A DNA stretch of 64,000 bases from Micromonospora sp. MH99 (GTDB lineage: Bacteria > Actinomycetota > Actinomycetes > Mycobacteriales > Micromonosporaceae). Within the stretch, counting starts at the first letter, position 1. Every line of letters starts with the position of its first letter. Below the pieces are notes generated by a model. That model saw only the letters and a program-made list of their open reading frames with translations. It was not told the DNA's origin and searched no databases. This document shows, one piece after another, positions 18,104 through 29,128 of the stretch. Position numbers and translations under genes: made by a program. The stretch is taken from assembly GCF_021442385.1 (NCBI RefSeq), contig NZ_MUZA01000002.1:1-64000 (forward strand), given 5' to 3'.

Positions 18104-18220
18104 ACCCCGTCGCACCACGAGCCCCGGCTCCCCACGGGACTGCGGCTCTGACCCGCGCTCGGGCGGGCCGGGGATAGCGGCGGCACCTCGGGTGTCCGGC
18201 ACGGTCGGGCCGCTGCGATC

Positions 18221-18254
18221 GGCCCCCACGGCCTCGGCAACGGCCGTGGGGGCC
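18221..18254 (+). terminator. Terminator after the ApbE-like gene
   Basis: A perfect 13-bp stem GGCCCCCACGGCC with complement and an 8-nt loop, about 120 bp downstream of the stop codon. Confidence 0.6.
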
Positions 18255-18496
18255 GGTCAGCGACGAGTGCGCGTGGCTCGCACAATCGAGGGGTGCGGAC
18301 CGGTCGGGCCGGACGTCGGCCGCGCCACCCGAAGACGGGCCGGCGCCGCGACCTGCGGCCAGTAACCGCAGTCGTACGCTAGCGAATCGACGCAACTCGA
18401 CGCAAGAGTCTCCACAGCGGACTCTCCCGACCGGTGCGTGGCGGGTCGGCGATTGGCCTGCGGCGAGGCAGTTTCGACATGGTGAACGACGGATGG

Positions 18497-18502
18497 CACG
18501 CT
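18497..18502 (+). promoter_or_regulatory. -10-like element of a leaderless promoter
   Basis: CACGCT lies 7 nt before the GTG at 18510; no ribosome-binding site is present. Confidence 0.4.
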
Positions 18503-18509
18503 GTCCGCC

Positions 18510-18866
18510 GTGAGTTTCGATCTGAGTGTGTGGGCCCTGGAGGACGGGGCGACGCCCGAGGACGTGCGGGCAGCTGTCGACGGTTGCCGGCAGGGGCGGC
18601 ACGTGGACCGTTACCCGGACCCGCGCGTCGTCGGCTTCTACCGGGCGATCACGGCGTCCTATCCGGACCGACACCCCGGCCCGGACAGCCCGTGGGCCGT
18701 GGCGCCGCTGCACGCCGCCCACGACCACGTCGAGCTGAACCTGCACCCGACCTGCGCGGACCAGGTGCTGCTGGACATCGAGCGACTGGCCGGGGAGCAC
18801 GGGTTGATGCTCTTCGACCCGCAGGACGGCTCGGTCTACCCGCCCCCGGCCCGGCTGCCCCACTGA
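18510..18866 (+). CDS. Conserved small cytoplasmic protein, unknown function
   Basis: A 118-residue, acidic, soluble protein beginning 'MSFDLSVWALEDGATPEDVRAAVDGC' with later blocks 'SPWAVAPLHAAHDHVELNLHPTCADQVLLDIERLAGEHGLMLFDPQDGSVYPP'. I recall similar short proteins in many Streptomyces and relatives, where they are hypothetical or sit near polymorphic-toxin loci as possible immunity-type folds; that link is weak here because no toxin gene is adjacent. The GTG start has leaderless geometry. It is followed by a bidirectional terminator shared with serA. Confidence 0.65.
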   Translation: MSFDLSVWALEDGATPEDVRAAVDGCRQGRHVDRYPDPRVVGFYRAITASYPDRHPGPDSPWAVAPLHAAHDHVELNLHPTCADQVLLDIERLAGEHGLMLFDPQDGSVYPPPARLPH

Positions 18867-18947
18867 CCCGAGGCGGGGTGGGCCGGGCATCCCGGCCGCG
18901 TGACACCCCGAGGGCTGGGCATCCCCCGCACCCGGGGGTACGACAGA

Positions 18948-18972
18948 GGGGCCCGGCGTGTCGCCGGGCCCC
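18948..18972. terminator. Bidirectional terminator between the small protein gene and serA
   Basis: A perfect 11-bp stem GGGGCCCGGCG with complement and a TGT loop lies between the convergent genes. Confidence 0.75.
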
Positions 18973-19034
18973 CCGTGGTGCTGCCGTCTGTGCCGCCGGG
19001 GCCGATCGTGCGCGGCCGGTGGCGTGACCGCCGA

Positions 19035-20633
19035 CTACTCGTCGCGCAGGTCCGCCGCGCTGGCGGCGGTCGCGCCGATCGAGTCGGCCGCCGAGGTGAG
19101 CAGCTCCGCGCCGAGCGCCTGGTCGACGGTGAGCGTCATCAGGGTCTCGCCGCCCGCCTCACGCCGGGCCACCTGCATCGCGGCGATGTTGATGCCCGAC
19201 TCGCCGAGCAGGGTGCCGACGGTGCCGACGACGCCCGGCCGGTCGGCGTAGCGCAGGAAGAGCAGGATGCCCTCCGCGGCGATCTCCACGTCGAAACCGT
19301 CCACCTCGGTCAGTCGGGGGACGTCGCGGGCGCCGGAGTGGGTGACCGTGCCGGAGACGCTGACCGTGCGGCCGTCCGGCAGAGCGCCGCGCACCGTCAC
19401 GAGGGTGGGCTGGTCGGCCGTCTCGGCCAGGCTCTCCAGCGTGACCTCGACGCCGCGCTCGGCGGCCAGGTGCGGGGCGTTGACGTAGGTGACCTGCTCC
19501 TCGACGACGGAGCTGAACAGGCCCTTCGTCGCGGCGAGCTTGAGCACCGACACGTCGTGGCCGACGATCTCGCCGCGCACCTCCACGGCGACGCTGGCGG
19601 CGACCCCGCCGGCGACGGCGGTGAACGCGCGGCCCAGCTTCTCGGCAAGCGGGAGCAGCGGGCGGACGTCCTCGGCGACCACGCCGCCGGCCTGGACGTT
19701 CACCGCGTCGGGGACGAACTCGCCCTGCAACGCCAGCTTCACGCTCTTGGCCACCGCGAGGCCCGCCTTGTCCTGCGCCTCGTGCGTCGAGGCGCCCAGG
19801 TGCGGGGTGGCCACCACGTTGTCGAAGGCGAACAGCGGCGAGGAGGTGCACGGCTCCTTGGAGTACACGTCGACGCCGGCGCCGGCGACCCGACCCTCGG
19901 CGATGGCGTTCGCGAGCGCCTGCTCGTCCACCAGGCCACCGCGGGCGGCGTTCACGATGCGGACGCCGGGCTTGACGATCGCCAGCTCCTTCTCACCGAT
20001 CAGGCCCACCGTCTCGGGCGTCTTCGGCAGGTGGATGGAGATGAAGTCGCTCTCGCGCAGCAGCTCGTCCAACCCGACCAGGCGGACGCCGAGCTGCGCC
20101 GCACGGGCCGGCTGGATGTACGGGTCGTACGCGATCAGCCGGGTGCCGAAGGCGGCGATGCGCTGCGCGAAGAGCACCCCGATACGACCGAGCCCGACCA
20201 CGCCGACGGTCTTGCCCTGCACCTCGACACCTGTGTACTTCGACCGCTTCCACTCCCCCGCCTTGAGCGCGGAGCTGGCGCTCGCGGTGTTGCGGGCCAC
20301 GGCGAGCAGCAGTGCGACTGCCTGCTCGGCGGCGGAGACGATGTTGGAGGTGGGCGCGTTGACGACCATGACGCCCCGTGCGGTGGCGGCCGGCACCTCG
20401 ACGTTGTCCAGACCGACGCCGGCCCGGGCGACCACCTTGAGTCGCGGCGCGGCGGCGACCGCCTCGGCGTCGATCTGGGTCGCGCTGCGCACGATGACGG
20501 CGTCGGCCTCGGAGAGCGCCGAGAGCAGGGCCGGACGGTCGGTGCCGTCGACGTGACGGACGTCGAAGTCGTGAGCGAGCACCTCGATGGCGGCGGGGGC
20601 GAGTTCTTCGGCGATCAGTACGACAGGATTCAT
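19035..20633 (-). CDS. serA: D-3-phosphoglycerate dehydrogenase
   Basis: A 532-residue, long-form (type I, mycobacterial-like) SerA. Substrate and NAD domains span about residues 1-315: the dinucleotide loop 'VGLGRIGVLFAQR', catalytic Arg in 'VNAARGGLVDE', Glu in 'VDVYSKEP' and His in 'VVATPHLGAST'. An intervening allosteric ASB domain (about 320-450) is followed by a C-terminal ACT domain ('GVVGTVGTLLGESGINIAAMQVAR') that binds serine. It makes 3-phosphohydroxypyruvate for serine synthesis. The ATG at 20633 has GAGGACC just upstream. The leader contains a 9-bp GC hairpin at 20673-20696. Confidence 0.95.
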   Translation of the reverse strand: MNPVVLIAEELAPAAIEVLAHDFDVRHVDGTDRPALLSALSEADAVIVRSATQIDAEAVAAAPRLKVVARAGVGLDNVEVPAATARGVMVVNAPTSNIVSAAEQAVALLLAVARNTASASSALKAGEWKRSKYTGVEVQGKTVGVVGLGRIGVLFAQRIAAFGTRLIAYDPYIQPARAAQLGVRLVGLDELLRESDFISIHLPKTPETVGLIGEKELAIVKPGVRIVNAARGGLVDEQALANAIAEGRVAGAGVDVYSKEPCTSSPLFAFDNVVATPHLGASTHEAQDKAGLAVAKSVKLALQGEFVPDAVNVQAGGVVAEDVRPLLPLAEKLGRAFTAVAGGVAASVAVEVRGEIVGHDVSVLKLAATKGLFSSVVEEQVTYVNAPHLAAERGVEVTLESLAETADQPTLVTVRGALPDGRTVSVSGTVTHSGARDVPRLTEVDGFDVEIAAEGILLFLRYADRPGVVGTVGTLLGESGINIAAMQVARREAGGETLMTLTVDQALGAELLTSAADSIGATAASAADLRDE

Positions 20634-20997
20634 CGGTCCTCGTAGAGGTCGTGTTTGCGATCGGCCCGGGCGGCGGGGCGCCGCACTGCGCCCCGCGCTG
20701 ATCCGTGCCGTGGCCGTCAGGTGCCGGCTCAGCGCACCTACCCGCGATCGTAGGGGCCACGCTGGCCGGCGTGTTCCGGTCTTCGGGGTGAGTGCCCTCA
20801 CACGCGCGGTCGAGCGATGGACATCACCCGTTCACCACCGCGAAACCGTCGTCGCGCGCCGTGCGCACGGGGTGGGGCTCACCACTGTGGTGGGCGACAT
20901 ACCGCAGAGGTATGAATATGCCTGCCAGGTATACGGCTCACCGGCGACACTGCCACCCGAGGAAGTGCCAGGGCCGCCGCCGGCGGAGGCGCATCGT
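20634..20997. other. serA upstream region
   Basis: This 364-bp region between serA and the ilvC terminator holds the serA leader hairpin GCGGGGCGC-N6-GCGCCCCGC (20673-20696) and the dyads at 20898-20933. I see no convincing gene in it. Confidence 0.4.
20898..20933. promoter_or_regulatory. Pair of operator-like dyads with GGTAT half-sites
   Basis: CATACC-GCAGA-GGTATG (20898-20914) is a perfect dyad. Three bases on, TATGCCTG-C-CAGGTATA (20917-20933) is a near-perfect dyad with the related half-site AGGTAT. Two similar 17-bp dyads about 19 bp centre to centre look like a tandem regulator-binding site. They lie 265-300 bp upstream of serA. The regulator is unknown. Confidence 0.35.
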
Positions 20998-21044
20998 CGA
21001 CGGCCCCGGGTCGCGCTGGGGAGAGCGCGGGCCCGGGGCCGTCG
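20998..21044 (-). terminator. Terminator of the ilvBNC transcript
   Basis: Arms CGACGGCCCCGGG (20998-21010) and complement (21032-21044) form a perfect 13-bp stem around a 21-nt loop, 20 bp after the ilvC stop. Confidence 0.65.
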
Positions 21045-21065
21045 GAGACTCGTCTGGCCGGACGG

Positions 21066-22651
<1,586 letters not shown>

Positions 22652-22653
22652 GG

Positions 22654-24540
22654 TCAGATGTCATCCTCGTCGAAGACCGGGCGGACGCCACGGGCGAACA
22701 TGATCTCGTCGTTGCTGGTGCCGGCGGCGACCATCGGCCAGACCATCGCGTCCTTGCCGACCACGAAGTCGATCACCACTGGCGCGTCGTTGATCTCCAT
22801 CGCGGCGGCGATGGTCTTGTCCACGTCAGCCGCGCTCTCGCACCGCAGCCCGACGCAGCCCAGGGCCTCGGCGAGCTTGACGAAGTCCGGGATGCGGTGC
22901 TTGTGGGTGCCGAGCTCGGTGTTGGAGTAGCGCTCGTTGTAGAAGAGCGTCTGCCACTGGCGGACCATGCCGAGATTGCCGTTGTTGATGACGGCGATCT
23001 TGACCGGGATGCCCTCCAACGCACAGGTGGCCAACTCCTGGTTGGTCATCTGGAAGCAGCCGTCCCCGTCCACCGCCCAGACCACCGTGTCCGGCTTGCC
23101 GACCTTGGCGCCCATCGCCGCCGGAACCGCGTAGCCCATCGTGCCGAGGCCGCCGGAATTCAACCAGGTGTACGGCTTCTCGTAGGAGATGAACTGCGAC
23201 GCCCACATCTGGTGCTGGCCCACCCCGGCCACGAAGATCGCGTCCGGGCCGACGATCTCGCCCAGCCGCTTGATCACGTACTGCGGGGACAGGGTCCCGT
23301 CGACCGGCTCGTCGTAGCCCAGCGGGTAACGGTTGCGCAGGTCGTCCAGCTGCGTCCACCAGTCACCGAGGTCGGCCGTACGCCCCGCCGACCGCTCGGC
23401 GGTGACCGCGGCGATCAGCTCGTCGATGACGTGCTTGGCGTCACCGACGATCGGCACGTCCACGTGCCGGTTCTTGCCGATCTCGGCGGGGTCGATGTCC
23501 GCGTGCACGACCGCCGCGTCCGGGGCGAACGAGTCCAGCTTGCCGGTGACCCGGTCGTCGAAGCGTGCGCCCAGCGCGACGATCAGATCCGCCTTCTGCA
23601 GGCCGTAGACCGCGGCGACGGTGCCGTGCATGCCGGGCATCCCCAGGTGCTGCTGATGCGAGTCGGGGAACGCGCCGAGCGCCATCAGCGTGGTGACGAC
23701 CGGGATGCCGGTCAGCTCGGCCAGCCGGCGCAGTCCGTCGGTGGCACCGGCCTTGAGCACCCCGCCGCCAACGTAGAGCACCGGCCGCCGGGCTGCGGCC
23801 ATCAGCCGCGCCGCCTCCCGGATCTGCTTACCGTGCGGGTGCAGGGTGGGCCGGTAGCCGGGCAGGTCCAGGGTGGGCGGCCAGGAGAAGGTGGTCGCCG
23901 CCTGGAGCACGTCCTTGGGGATGTCGACCAGCACCGGGCCGGGCCGGCCCGTGCTGGCCAGGTGGAACGCCTCGGCCAGCACCTGCGGGATCTCCTCGGC
24001 GGTCTGCACGAGGAAGTTATGCTTGGTGATCGGCAGCGTGATGCCCTGGATGTCCGCCTCCTGGAAGGCGTCGGTGCCGATGGACGGGCGGGCCACCTGA
24101 CCGGTGATCGCCACCATCGCCACCGAGTCCATGTACGCGTCGGCGATCGGCGTGACCAGGTTGGTCGCGCCCGGGCCGGAGGTCGCCATGCAGACGCCGA
24201 CCTTGCCGGTGGCCTGCGCGTACCCGGTCGCCGCGTGCCCGGCGCCCTGCTCGTGGCGGACCAGGATGTGCCGGACGGTGGAGTCGTAGAGCGGGTCGTA
24301 CGCCGGCAGGATCGCGCCACCCGGGATGCCGAAGACGACGTCGACGCCGAGCGCCTCCAGGGACCGCACCAGCGAGCCGGCGCCGGAGACCTGGGCCGGC
24401 GCGGCTGTCCGTACGGCCGGGACAGCCGGGGTGGCCGCGGCGCGCGCGGCGGCGGCGGGGTCGACGGTGCCGGCCGGGTCGGCGGTCGCGCGGGCCCGCC
24501 GGGCGGTGTGGGCGAGGGTCTCGGGCGTGGGTCTCGTCAT
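22654..24540 (-). CDS. ilvB: Acetolactate synthase catalytic (large) subunit
   Basis: A 628-residue ThDP- and FAD-dependent enzyme. The catalytic Glu is in '[26 protein letters not shown]'. The ThDP/Mg motif is '[29 protein letters not shown]' (GDG...NN). It forms acetolactate or acetohydroxybutyrate, the first common step of Val/Ile synthesis. A 50-residue Ala/Pro-rich N-terminal extension precedes the conserved core. The ATG at 24540 is preferred; the open frame to 24654 runs through the attenuator terminator and is leader. Expression is probably controlled by the leader peptide and hairpins at 24627-24724. Confidence 0.95.
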   Translation of the reverse strand: MTRPTPETLAHTARRARATADPAGTVDPAAAARAAATPAVPAVRTAAPAQVSGAGSLVRSLEALGVDVVFGIPGGAILPAYDPLYDSTVRHILVRHEQGAGHAATGYAQATGKVGVCMATSGPGATNLVTPIADAYMDSVAMVAITGQVARPSIGTDAFQEADIQGITLPITKHNFLVQTAEEIPQVLAEAFHLASTGRPGPVLVDIPKDVLQAATTFSWPPTLDLPGYRPTLHPHGKQIREAARLMAAARRPVLYVGGGVLKAGATDGLRRLAELTGIPVVTTLMALGAFPDSHQQHLGMPGMHGTVAAVYGLQKADLIVALGARFDDRVTGKLDSFAPDAAVVHADIDPAEIGKNRHVDVPIVGDAKHVIDELIAAVTAERSAGRTADLGDWWTQLDDLRNRYPLGYDEPVDGTLSPQYVIKRLGEIVGPDAIFVAGVGQHQMWASQFISYEKPYTWLNSGGLGTMGYAVPAAMGAKVGKPDTVVWAVDGDGCFQMTNQELATCALEGIPVKIAVINNGNLGMVRQWQTLFYNERYSNTELGTHKHRIPDFVKLAEALGCVGLRCESAADVDKTIAAAMEINDAPVVIDFVVGKDAMVWPMVAAGTSNDEIMFARGVRPVFDEDDI

Positions 24541-24626
24541 GGCGGTTCTGGCCTTCGGCTGGAGTGGCTGGGGCTTGTTCAGCGGTGCGAGGCGGGCGTG
24601 GGCCCGTCGCGACAGGTTCCGACGGC

Positions 24627-24660
24627 AATAAAAACGGCCCTCGTGCAGATGCACGGGGCC
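24627..24660 (-). terminator. Attenuator terminator in the ilvB leader
   Basis: On the minus strand GGCCC-CGTGCA pairs with TGCACG-A-GGGCC (one bulge, two-base loop) and is followed by GTTTTTATT. This is one of only two intrinsic terminators with a real T-tract noticed in the window; the other is before cimA. It lies about 87 nt before the ilvB start. Confidence 0.8.
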
Positions 24661-24689
24661 AGCGCACTCTCGATGAGGGAGAGTGCGCT
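24661..24689 (-). promoter_or_regulatory. First hairpin of the ilvB attenuator
   Basis: A perfect 11-bp stem AGCGCACTCTC with complement and a 7-nt loop starts at the leader-peptide stop codon and directly abuts the terminator hairpin, the same order as in the cimA leader. Confidence 0.6.
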
Positions 24690-24724
24690 CAGGTAAGTAC
24701 TCGCAGCGACCGGTACGACGACAT
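24689..24724 (-). CDS. Leader peptide of the ilvB attenuator ([11 protein letters not shown])
   Basis: An 11-residue ORF, ATG to TGA, encodes [15 protein letters not shown] lies immediately before the stop, the position expected for sensing Leu and Val charging. Leader peptides with clustered Ile/Leu/Val codons are known ahead of ilvB in Streptomyces, mycobacteria and corynebacteria. The ATG lies 6 nt after the proposed -10, so translation probably starts at the transcript's first base. Confidence 0.65.
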   Translation of the reverse strand: MSSYRSLRVLT

Positions 24725-24728
24725 GCGG

Positions 24729-27101
24729 CTAAGCCTGACGCATCTCACGCGATGAGTCAACTGATCCCACATGTTGGTTAACGGAGGGCGGCGAGTCGGC
24801 CGACGCCGCGCCGTCACCAGACGGCATGACCTGCCCGGACCCGCCGGAAACCCGGCGCGGAGCGGGCAGCGGGGCGGGCCGCGCACCCGGCGAGGTGGCC
24901 GCCTCCAGCATCGCCTCCAGGTGCTCGGCCGGAACTCCCCAGCCGAACAGCGCGCCCTGCCCGAACCGGCAGCCCGCGGCGACCACCGCGGCCAGCTCGG
25001 TAGGCGTGGTGACCCCCTCGGCGATGACCTCCAGGCCCAACTGGTGGCCCAGCCGCATCACGATGTCGACCATGGGCGCGAACGCCGGACCGTCCTGGCC
25101 CACCGGGCGGACCGGCTCGTGCTCGGCCACCAGGCTGTGGTCGATCTTCAGGATGTCGATCGGCAGCCGGCGCAGCTGCCCCAGGGACGAGTAGCCGGCG
25201 CCGAAGTCGTCCAGCGCGATCCGTACGCCGGTCAGCCGCAGCGCGGTCAGCCGCCGGATCAGCTCGTCCAGGTCGGTGGCGACCGCGTGCTCGGTGACCT
25301 CCAGCACCAGGCGCTGCGGCGGAACATGGTGGGCGCGCAGGGCCTCGGCGACCTGGACCACGTACTCCGGGGCGTGCAGCTCGCGCGGCGAGACGTTCAC
25401 CGAGACCCAGACGTCGTGCCCGTCGCTCAGCCAACGGGAGAGCTGGTAGCAGGCCTGGTGCAGCACCCACGCGCCGAGCGTGGCGATCATCCCGCACTCC
25501 TCGGCGAGCGGGATGAACTCGTCCGGGCGGATGTTGCCCAGCTCGGGGTGGTGCCAGCGCAGCAGCGCCTCGGCGCCGACCGGCCGCACCGACGGCAGCG
25601 ACGCCACCGGCTGGAAGGCCAACCGCAGCTCGTCGCGCTCGATCGCGCCCCGCAGCTCGTGCTCCAGCGTGGTGCGGCGGCGCAGCAACTGGTCGTACGC
25701 GGCGTCGTAACGCTCGATCCGGTTCTTGCCGCGCTGCTTGGCGTAGCGCAGCGCCAGGTCGGCGTGGCGCAGCAGCAGCTCCACGTCGGGTTCGCCGGCC
25801 CACCCGGCCACGCCGATGCTCACGGACAGAAAGACCGGGCCTTCCGGCTGGTCGTACGGCCGGTTGAGCACGCCGAGCAGCCGCTCGGCCACCCGATCCG
25901 CCTCGGTGGGCGGGGCCGGCATGAGCACGGCGAACTCGTCGCCGCCGAGCCGGGCCGCCACGTCACCCGGGCGCAGGTTGCCGCGCAGCCGGCGGCCCAC
26001 CTCGGCCAACACGGCGTCGCCCACGTCGTGGCCGCGCATGTCGTTGACGTTCTTGAAGCCGTCCAGATCCAGACCGAGCAGCACGCACGGGGTGCCCGCC
26101 GCCGCGCCGTCGTGCAGCGCGCGCAGCAGCCCCCGCCGGTTGGCCAGCGACGTCAGCGGGTCGGTGTGCGCCAGCTCGCGAAAGTGCGCCTCCCGCTCGG
26201 CCAGCCGACCGGCGTAGTCCCGGACGTCCTTGAGGGTGAGGTACTGCCGCGCCACCAGGGCGAAGCCCTCGACGCTGCCGGCGACAATGGCGGGCGCCGT
26301 GAACCGCCCGTCCTGCAGGAGGTGGTACATCGCCGAGGCCGCCATGGCCAGCATCGGGGCGATGGCGTACTCGCCGTCGCGACCGATCAGGTCCAGCTCG
26401 ACGTGCCCGGGCCGGTCGGCCTGGTGGACGGCGAGCCCGGTGGTCAGCAGGCCCGCCGCCAGCACCGCGGCGCCGGCGAGCGCCATCGTCGGCCCCGCCT
26501 GGCAGAGCCCGGCGCTGAGGCCCAGCCCGCCGCAGCTCACCGCGCTGATCCCGGCCGTGAGCACGGCCAGCCGCTGACGCGGGGCGGCCGCCCGGAAGAC
26601 GACGATCACGGCGAGGCCGGCGCCGAGCGCCGCGCTCACCGTCGCCACCAGGATCGCCGGGCAGGCCATCGGCGTGGCGGCGCCGAGCAGCCGGGTCGGC
26701 TCGGAGAAGAGCACCCAGCCGACGAACCACAGCGCCGCCGCCATGGTCAGACCGTCCAGGGCGAGCCGGGCGGTCCCCGCGGCGGTGGCGGCGACCCCCG
26801 GCAGCCGGAGCAGCCCGGCCGCGAAGGCCAGCCCGCTCACCGCCGTGCCGATCGCCGCCACGGTGGCCCAGCCGGTGCGCTGACTCTGCTCGTGGGCCCA
26901 GTGCTCGTTGGTGGAGAGCACGGCCACCAGACCGACCAACAGACTGGCCAGGGACGTCCCGGCGGCGGCCGCGAGCAGCAGGTGCGCCGGCCGGCGCGGC
27001 CCGCTGCGCCTCCGCGCGACAATGGTCAGCAGCACGGTGGCCGCGGCTGCGACCAGACCGCTCAACGCCGCGACGGCGACCATGCCCGGGGGGAGATGCA
27101 C
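24729..27101 (-). CDS. Membrane GGDEF-EAL protein (intact motifs)
   Basis: A 790-residue c-di-GMP enzyme. About eight to nine hydrophobic helices fill residues 5-270. A GGDEF domain follows ('[21 protein letters not shown]', active loop '[11 protein letters not shown]' near residue 387) and then an EAL domain (about 500-750). The EAL domain retains 'GAEALLRW', '[10 protein letters not shown]', 'LVLEVTEHA', '[13 protein letters not shown]', 'ILKIDHSLV' and 'VIAEGVTT', so both cyclase and phosphodiesterase activity are possible. The GTG at 27101 has CACTCT 7 nt upstream; ATG at 27083 is the alternative. It is divergent from ilvD, and its 3' end contains the ilvB promoter. The very long frame extending to 29078 is only the antisense of ilvD. 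Confidence 0.9.
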   Translation of the reverse strand: MHLPPGMVAVAALSGLVAAAATVLLTIVARRRSGPRRPAHLLLAAAAGTSLASLLVGLVAVLSTNEHWAHEQSQRTGWATVAAIGTAVSGLAFAAGLLRLPGVAATAAGTARLALDGLTMAAALWFVGWVLFSEPTRLLGAATPMACPAILVATVSAALGAGLAVIVVFRAAAPRQRLAVLTAGISAVSCGGLGLSAGLCQAGPTMALAGAAVLAAGLLTTGLAVHQADRPGHVELDLIGRDGEYAIAPMLAMAASAMYHLLQDGRFTAPAIVAGSVEGFALVARQYLTLKDVRDYAGRLAEREAHFRELAHTDPLTSLANRRGLLRALHDGAAAGTPCVLLGLDLDGFKNVNDMRGHDVGDAVLAEVGRRLRGNLRPGDVAARLGGDEFAVLMPAPPTEADRVAERLLGVLNRPYDQPEGPVFLSVSIGVAGWAGEPDVELLLRHADLALRYAKQRGKNRIERYDAAYDQLLRRRTTLEHELRGAIERDELRLAFQPVASLPSVRPVGAEALLRWHHPELGNIRPDEFIPLAEECGMIATLGAWVLHQACYQLSRWLSDGHDVWVSVNVSPRELHAPEYVVQVAEALRAHHVPPQRLVLEVTEHAVATDLDELIRRLTALRLTGVRIALDDFGAGYSSLGQLRRLPIDILKIDHSLVAEHEPVRPVGQDGPAFAPMVDIVMRLGHQLGLEVIAEGVTTPTELAAVVAAGCRFGQGALFGWGVPAEHLEAMLEAATSPGARPAPLPAPRRVSGGSGQVMPSGDGAASADSPPSVNQHVGSVDSSREMRQA
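24731..24760 (-). promoter_or_regulatory. ilvB promoter
   Basis: On the minus strand TTGACT (24755-24760), an 18-bp spacer and AGGCTT (24731-24736) lie 6 nt before the leader-peptide ATG. The promoter is inside the last codons of the upstream GGDEF-EAL gene, whose stop is at 24729-24731. Confidence 0.55.
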
Positions 27102-27108
27102 GCCATCA

Positions 27109-27114
27109 AGAGTG
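27109..27114 (-). promoter_or_regulatory. -10-like element of a leaderless promoter
   Basis: CACTCT on the minus strand, 7 nt before the GTG at 27101 of the GGDEF-EAL gene. Confidence 0.35.
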
Positions 27115-27199
27115 CCGGATGGGCGCACGCCGTGGGAGACCGGATGTGCATCTGTTGGGACACGGCGGATACACCGGATGCCTGACGCGGCGGCGGTGT

Positions 27200-27205
27200 C
27201 ATGCT
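27200..27205 (+). promoter_or_regulatory. -10-like element of a leaderless ilvD promoter
   Basis: CATGCT lies 7 nt before the ilvD ATG at 27213, with no ribosome-binding site. Confidence 0.35.
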
Positions 27206-27212
27206 GGTACGC

Positions 27213-29060
27213 ATGCCTGAGCTGCGATCGAGGACTTCCACACACGGTCGGACGATGGCCGGCGCCCGGGCCCTCTGGCGGGCCACCGGGATGACCGACG
27301 ACGATTTCGGAAAGCCGATCGTCGCCATCGCGAACAGTTTCACCCAGTTCGTGCCGGGTCACGTCCACCTGAAGGACATGGGCGGTCTGGTCGCCGACGC
27401 GGTGGCCGAGGCCGGCGGCGTCGGGCGGGAGTTCAACACGATCGCGGTCGACGACGGCATCGCGATGGGCCACGGCGGCATGCTCTACTCCCTGCCCAGC
27501 CGGGAGTTGATCGCCGACGCGGTGGAGTACATGGTCAACGCGCACTGCGCGGACGCCCTGGTCTGCATCTCGAACTGCGACAAGATCACCCCGGGCATGC
27601 TGCTGGCGGCGCTGCGCCTCAACATCCCGACAGTCTTCGTCTCCGGCGGCCCGATGGAGGCCGGCAAGACGACGGCGATCGAGGGCGTCGTGCACAGCAA
27701 GATCGACCTGATCGACGCGATGATCGCGTCGTCGAACGAGGCGGTCACCGACGATCAGCTCGGCGAGATCGAGCGCTCCGCCTGCCCCACCTGCGGCTCC
27801 TGCTCCGGGATGTTCACCGCCAACTCGATGAACTGCCTCACCGAGGCGATCGGGCTCGCCCTGCCCGGCAACGGTTCGACGCTGGCCACCCACGCCGCGC
27901 GCCGGTCGCTCTTCGTCGAGGCCGGCCGCACCGTCGTGGACATCGCCAAGCGGTGGTACGACGGCGACGACGACTCGGTGCTCCCCCGCACGGTCGCCTC
28001 CAAGGCCGCCTTCGAGAACGCGGTCGCCCTGGACGTGGCGATGGGCGGCTCCACCAACACCGTGCTGCACCTGCTGGCCGCCGCCCGCGAGGCGGAGCTG
28101 GACTTCGGTGTCGCCGACATCGACGCCATCTCCCGACGGGTCCCGTGCCTGGCCAAGGTCGCCCCGAACTCCCCGAAGTACCACATGGAGGACGTGCACC
28201 GGGCCGGTGGCATCCCGGCGATCCTCGGCGAGCTGGACCGGGCCGGGCAGCTCAACCGGAACGTGCACGCCGTGCACTCCCCCTCGCTGGCGCAGTGGCT
28301 CTCCGACTGGGACGTGCGCGGCGGCTCGCCGACGCCGACGGCTGTCGAGCTGTTCCACGCGGCACCGGGCGGGGTCCGCACCGTCGAGCCCTTCTCCACC
28401 ACCAACCGCTGGTCGACGCTCGACACCGACGCGGCCGAGGGCTGCATCCGCGACCGCGAGCACGCGTACTCCGCCGACGGCGGCCTCGCCATCCTGCACG
28501 GCAACCTGGCCCCGGAGGGCTGCGTCGTGAAGACCGCAGGCGTGCCGGACGACTGTCTGACCTTCCGCGGTCCGGCGAAGGTCTACGAGTCGCAGGACGA
28601 CGCGGTGACCGCGATCCTCGCCAAGGAGGTCGTCGCCGGCGACGTCGTGGTGATCCGCTACGAGGGCCCCAAGGGTGGCCCCGGCATGCAGGAGATGCTC
28701 TACCCCACCTCGTTCCTCAAGGGTCGCGGGCTGGGCCGCTCCTGCGCGCTGCTCACCGACGGCCGCTTCTCCGGCGGCACGTCCGGCCTCTCCATCGGGC
28801 ACGCCTCCCCCGAGGCCGCCTCCGGTGGGCTGATCGCCCTGGTCCGCGAGGGCGACGAGATCGTCATCGACATCCCGGGCCGGTCCATCGAGCTGAACGT
28901 GCCCGCCGACGAGCTGGAGGCGCGACGGGTGGCCGAGGAGAAGCGCGACAAGCCGTACACCCCCGTGGACCGGCAGCGGCCGGTGTCGGCGGCGCTGCGC
29001 GCGTACGCCTCGATGGCCACCTCGGCCAGCGACGGCGCCTACCGCCGCGTCCCGGAGTAG
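27213..29060 (+). CDS. ilvD: Dihydroxy-acid dehydratase
   Basis: A 615-residue Fe-S dehydratase of the IlvD/Edd family producing the 2-oxo acids of Val and Ile. Cluster ligands are visible in '[12 protein letters not shown]' and '[19 protein letters not shown]'. The catalytic-region signature '[23 protein letters not shown]' is intact. The start [12 protein letters not shown] at 27213 aligns with the usual IlvD N-terminus; an ATG 12 bases upstream is less likely. It is transcribed away from ilvBNC and is separated from it by the GGDEF-EAL gene, with no attenuator of its own. Confidence 0.96.
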   Translation: MPELRSRTSTHGRTMAGARALWRATGMTDDDFGKPIVAIANSFTQFVPGHVHLKDMGGLVADAVAEAGGVGREFNTIAVDDGIAMGHGGMLYSLPSRELIADAVEYMVNAHCADALVCISNCDKITPGMLLAALRLNIPTVFVSGGPMEAGKTTAIEGVVHSKIDLIDAMIASSNEAVTDDQLGEIERSACPTCGSCSGMFTANSMNCLTEAIGLALPGNGSTLATHAARRSLFVEAGRTVVDIAKRWYDGDDDSVLPRTVASKAAFENAVALDVAMGGSTNTVLHLLAAAREAELDFGVADIDAISRRVPCLAKVAPNSPKYHMEDVHRAGGIPAILGELDRAGQLNRNVHAVHSPSLAQWLSDWDVRGGSPTPTAVELFHAAPGGVRTVEPFSTTNRWSTLDTDAAEGCIRDREHAYSADGGLAILHGNLAPEGCVVKTAGVPDDCLTFRGPAKVYESQDDAVTAILAKEVVAGDVVVIRYEGPKGGPGMQEMLYPTSFLKGRGLGRSCALLTDGRFSGGTSGLSIGHASPEAASGGLIALVREGDEIVIDIPGRSIELNVPADELEARRVAEEKRDKPYTPVDRQRPVSAALRAYASMATSASDGAYRRVPE

Positions 29061-29089
29061 ACAACAGGCCGCGACCACACGACGTCAGC

Positions 29090-29128
29090 GATGTCGGGGC
29101 ATCCCGTCGACCCGGATGCCCCGATATC
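29090..29128. terminator. Bidirectional terminator between ilvD and the SulP gene
   Basis: A 15-bp stem (GATGTCGGGGCATCC with GGATGCCCCGATATC, one mismatch) with a 9-nt loop. Its right edge overlaps the stop codon of the SulP gene. Confidence 0.7.

Larger units (their letters stand above)
18104..18509. other. 406-bp intergenic region
   Basis: It contains the terminator at 18221-18254 and, at its end, a leaderless-type promoter. In the middle (18370-18420) a locally lower-GC stretch carries a short direct repeat 'cgacgcaa' (two copies 8 bp apart). No convincing gene is seen; minus-strand open frames here lack start signals. Confidence 0.45.

Noticed and set aside
18257..18499. 80-codon minus-strand frame in the 18.1-18.5 kb gap
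   Set aside because: There is no ribosome-binding site or recognisable domain, and codon use is not convincingly that of a gene.
24661..24689. The first ilvB leader hairpin as an ordinary terminator
   Set aside because: It has no T-tract and is followed immediately by a proper T-tailed hairpin, so it is better explained as part of the attenuator.
24729..29078. A 1449-codon open frame on the minus strand
   Set aside because: Only the part up to about 27101 is the GGDEF-EAL protein. The rest is the antisense of ilvD, kept open by high GC, with a low-complexity translation.
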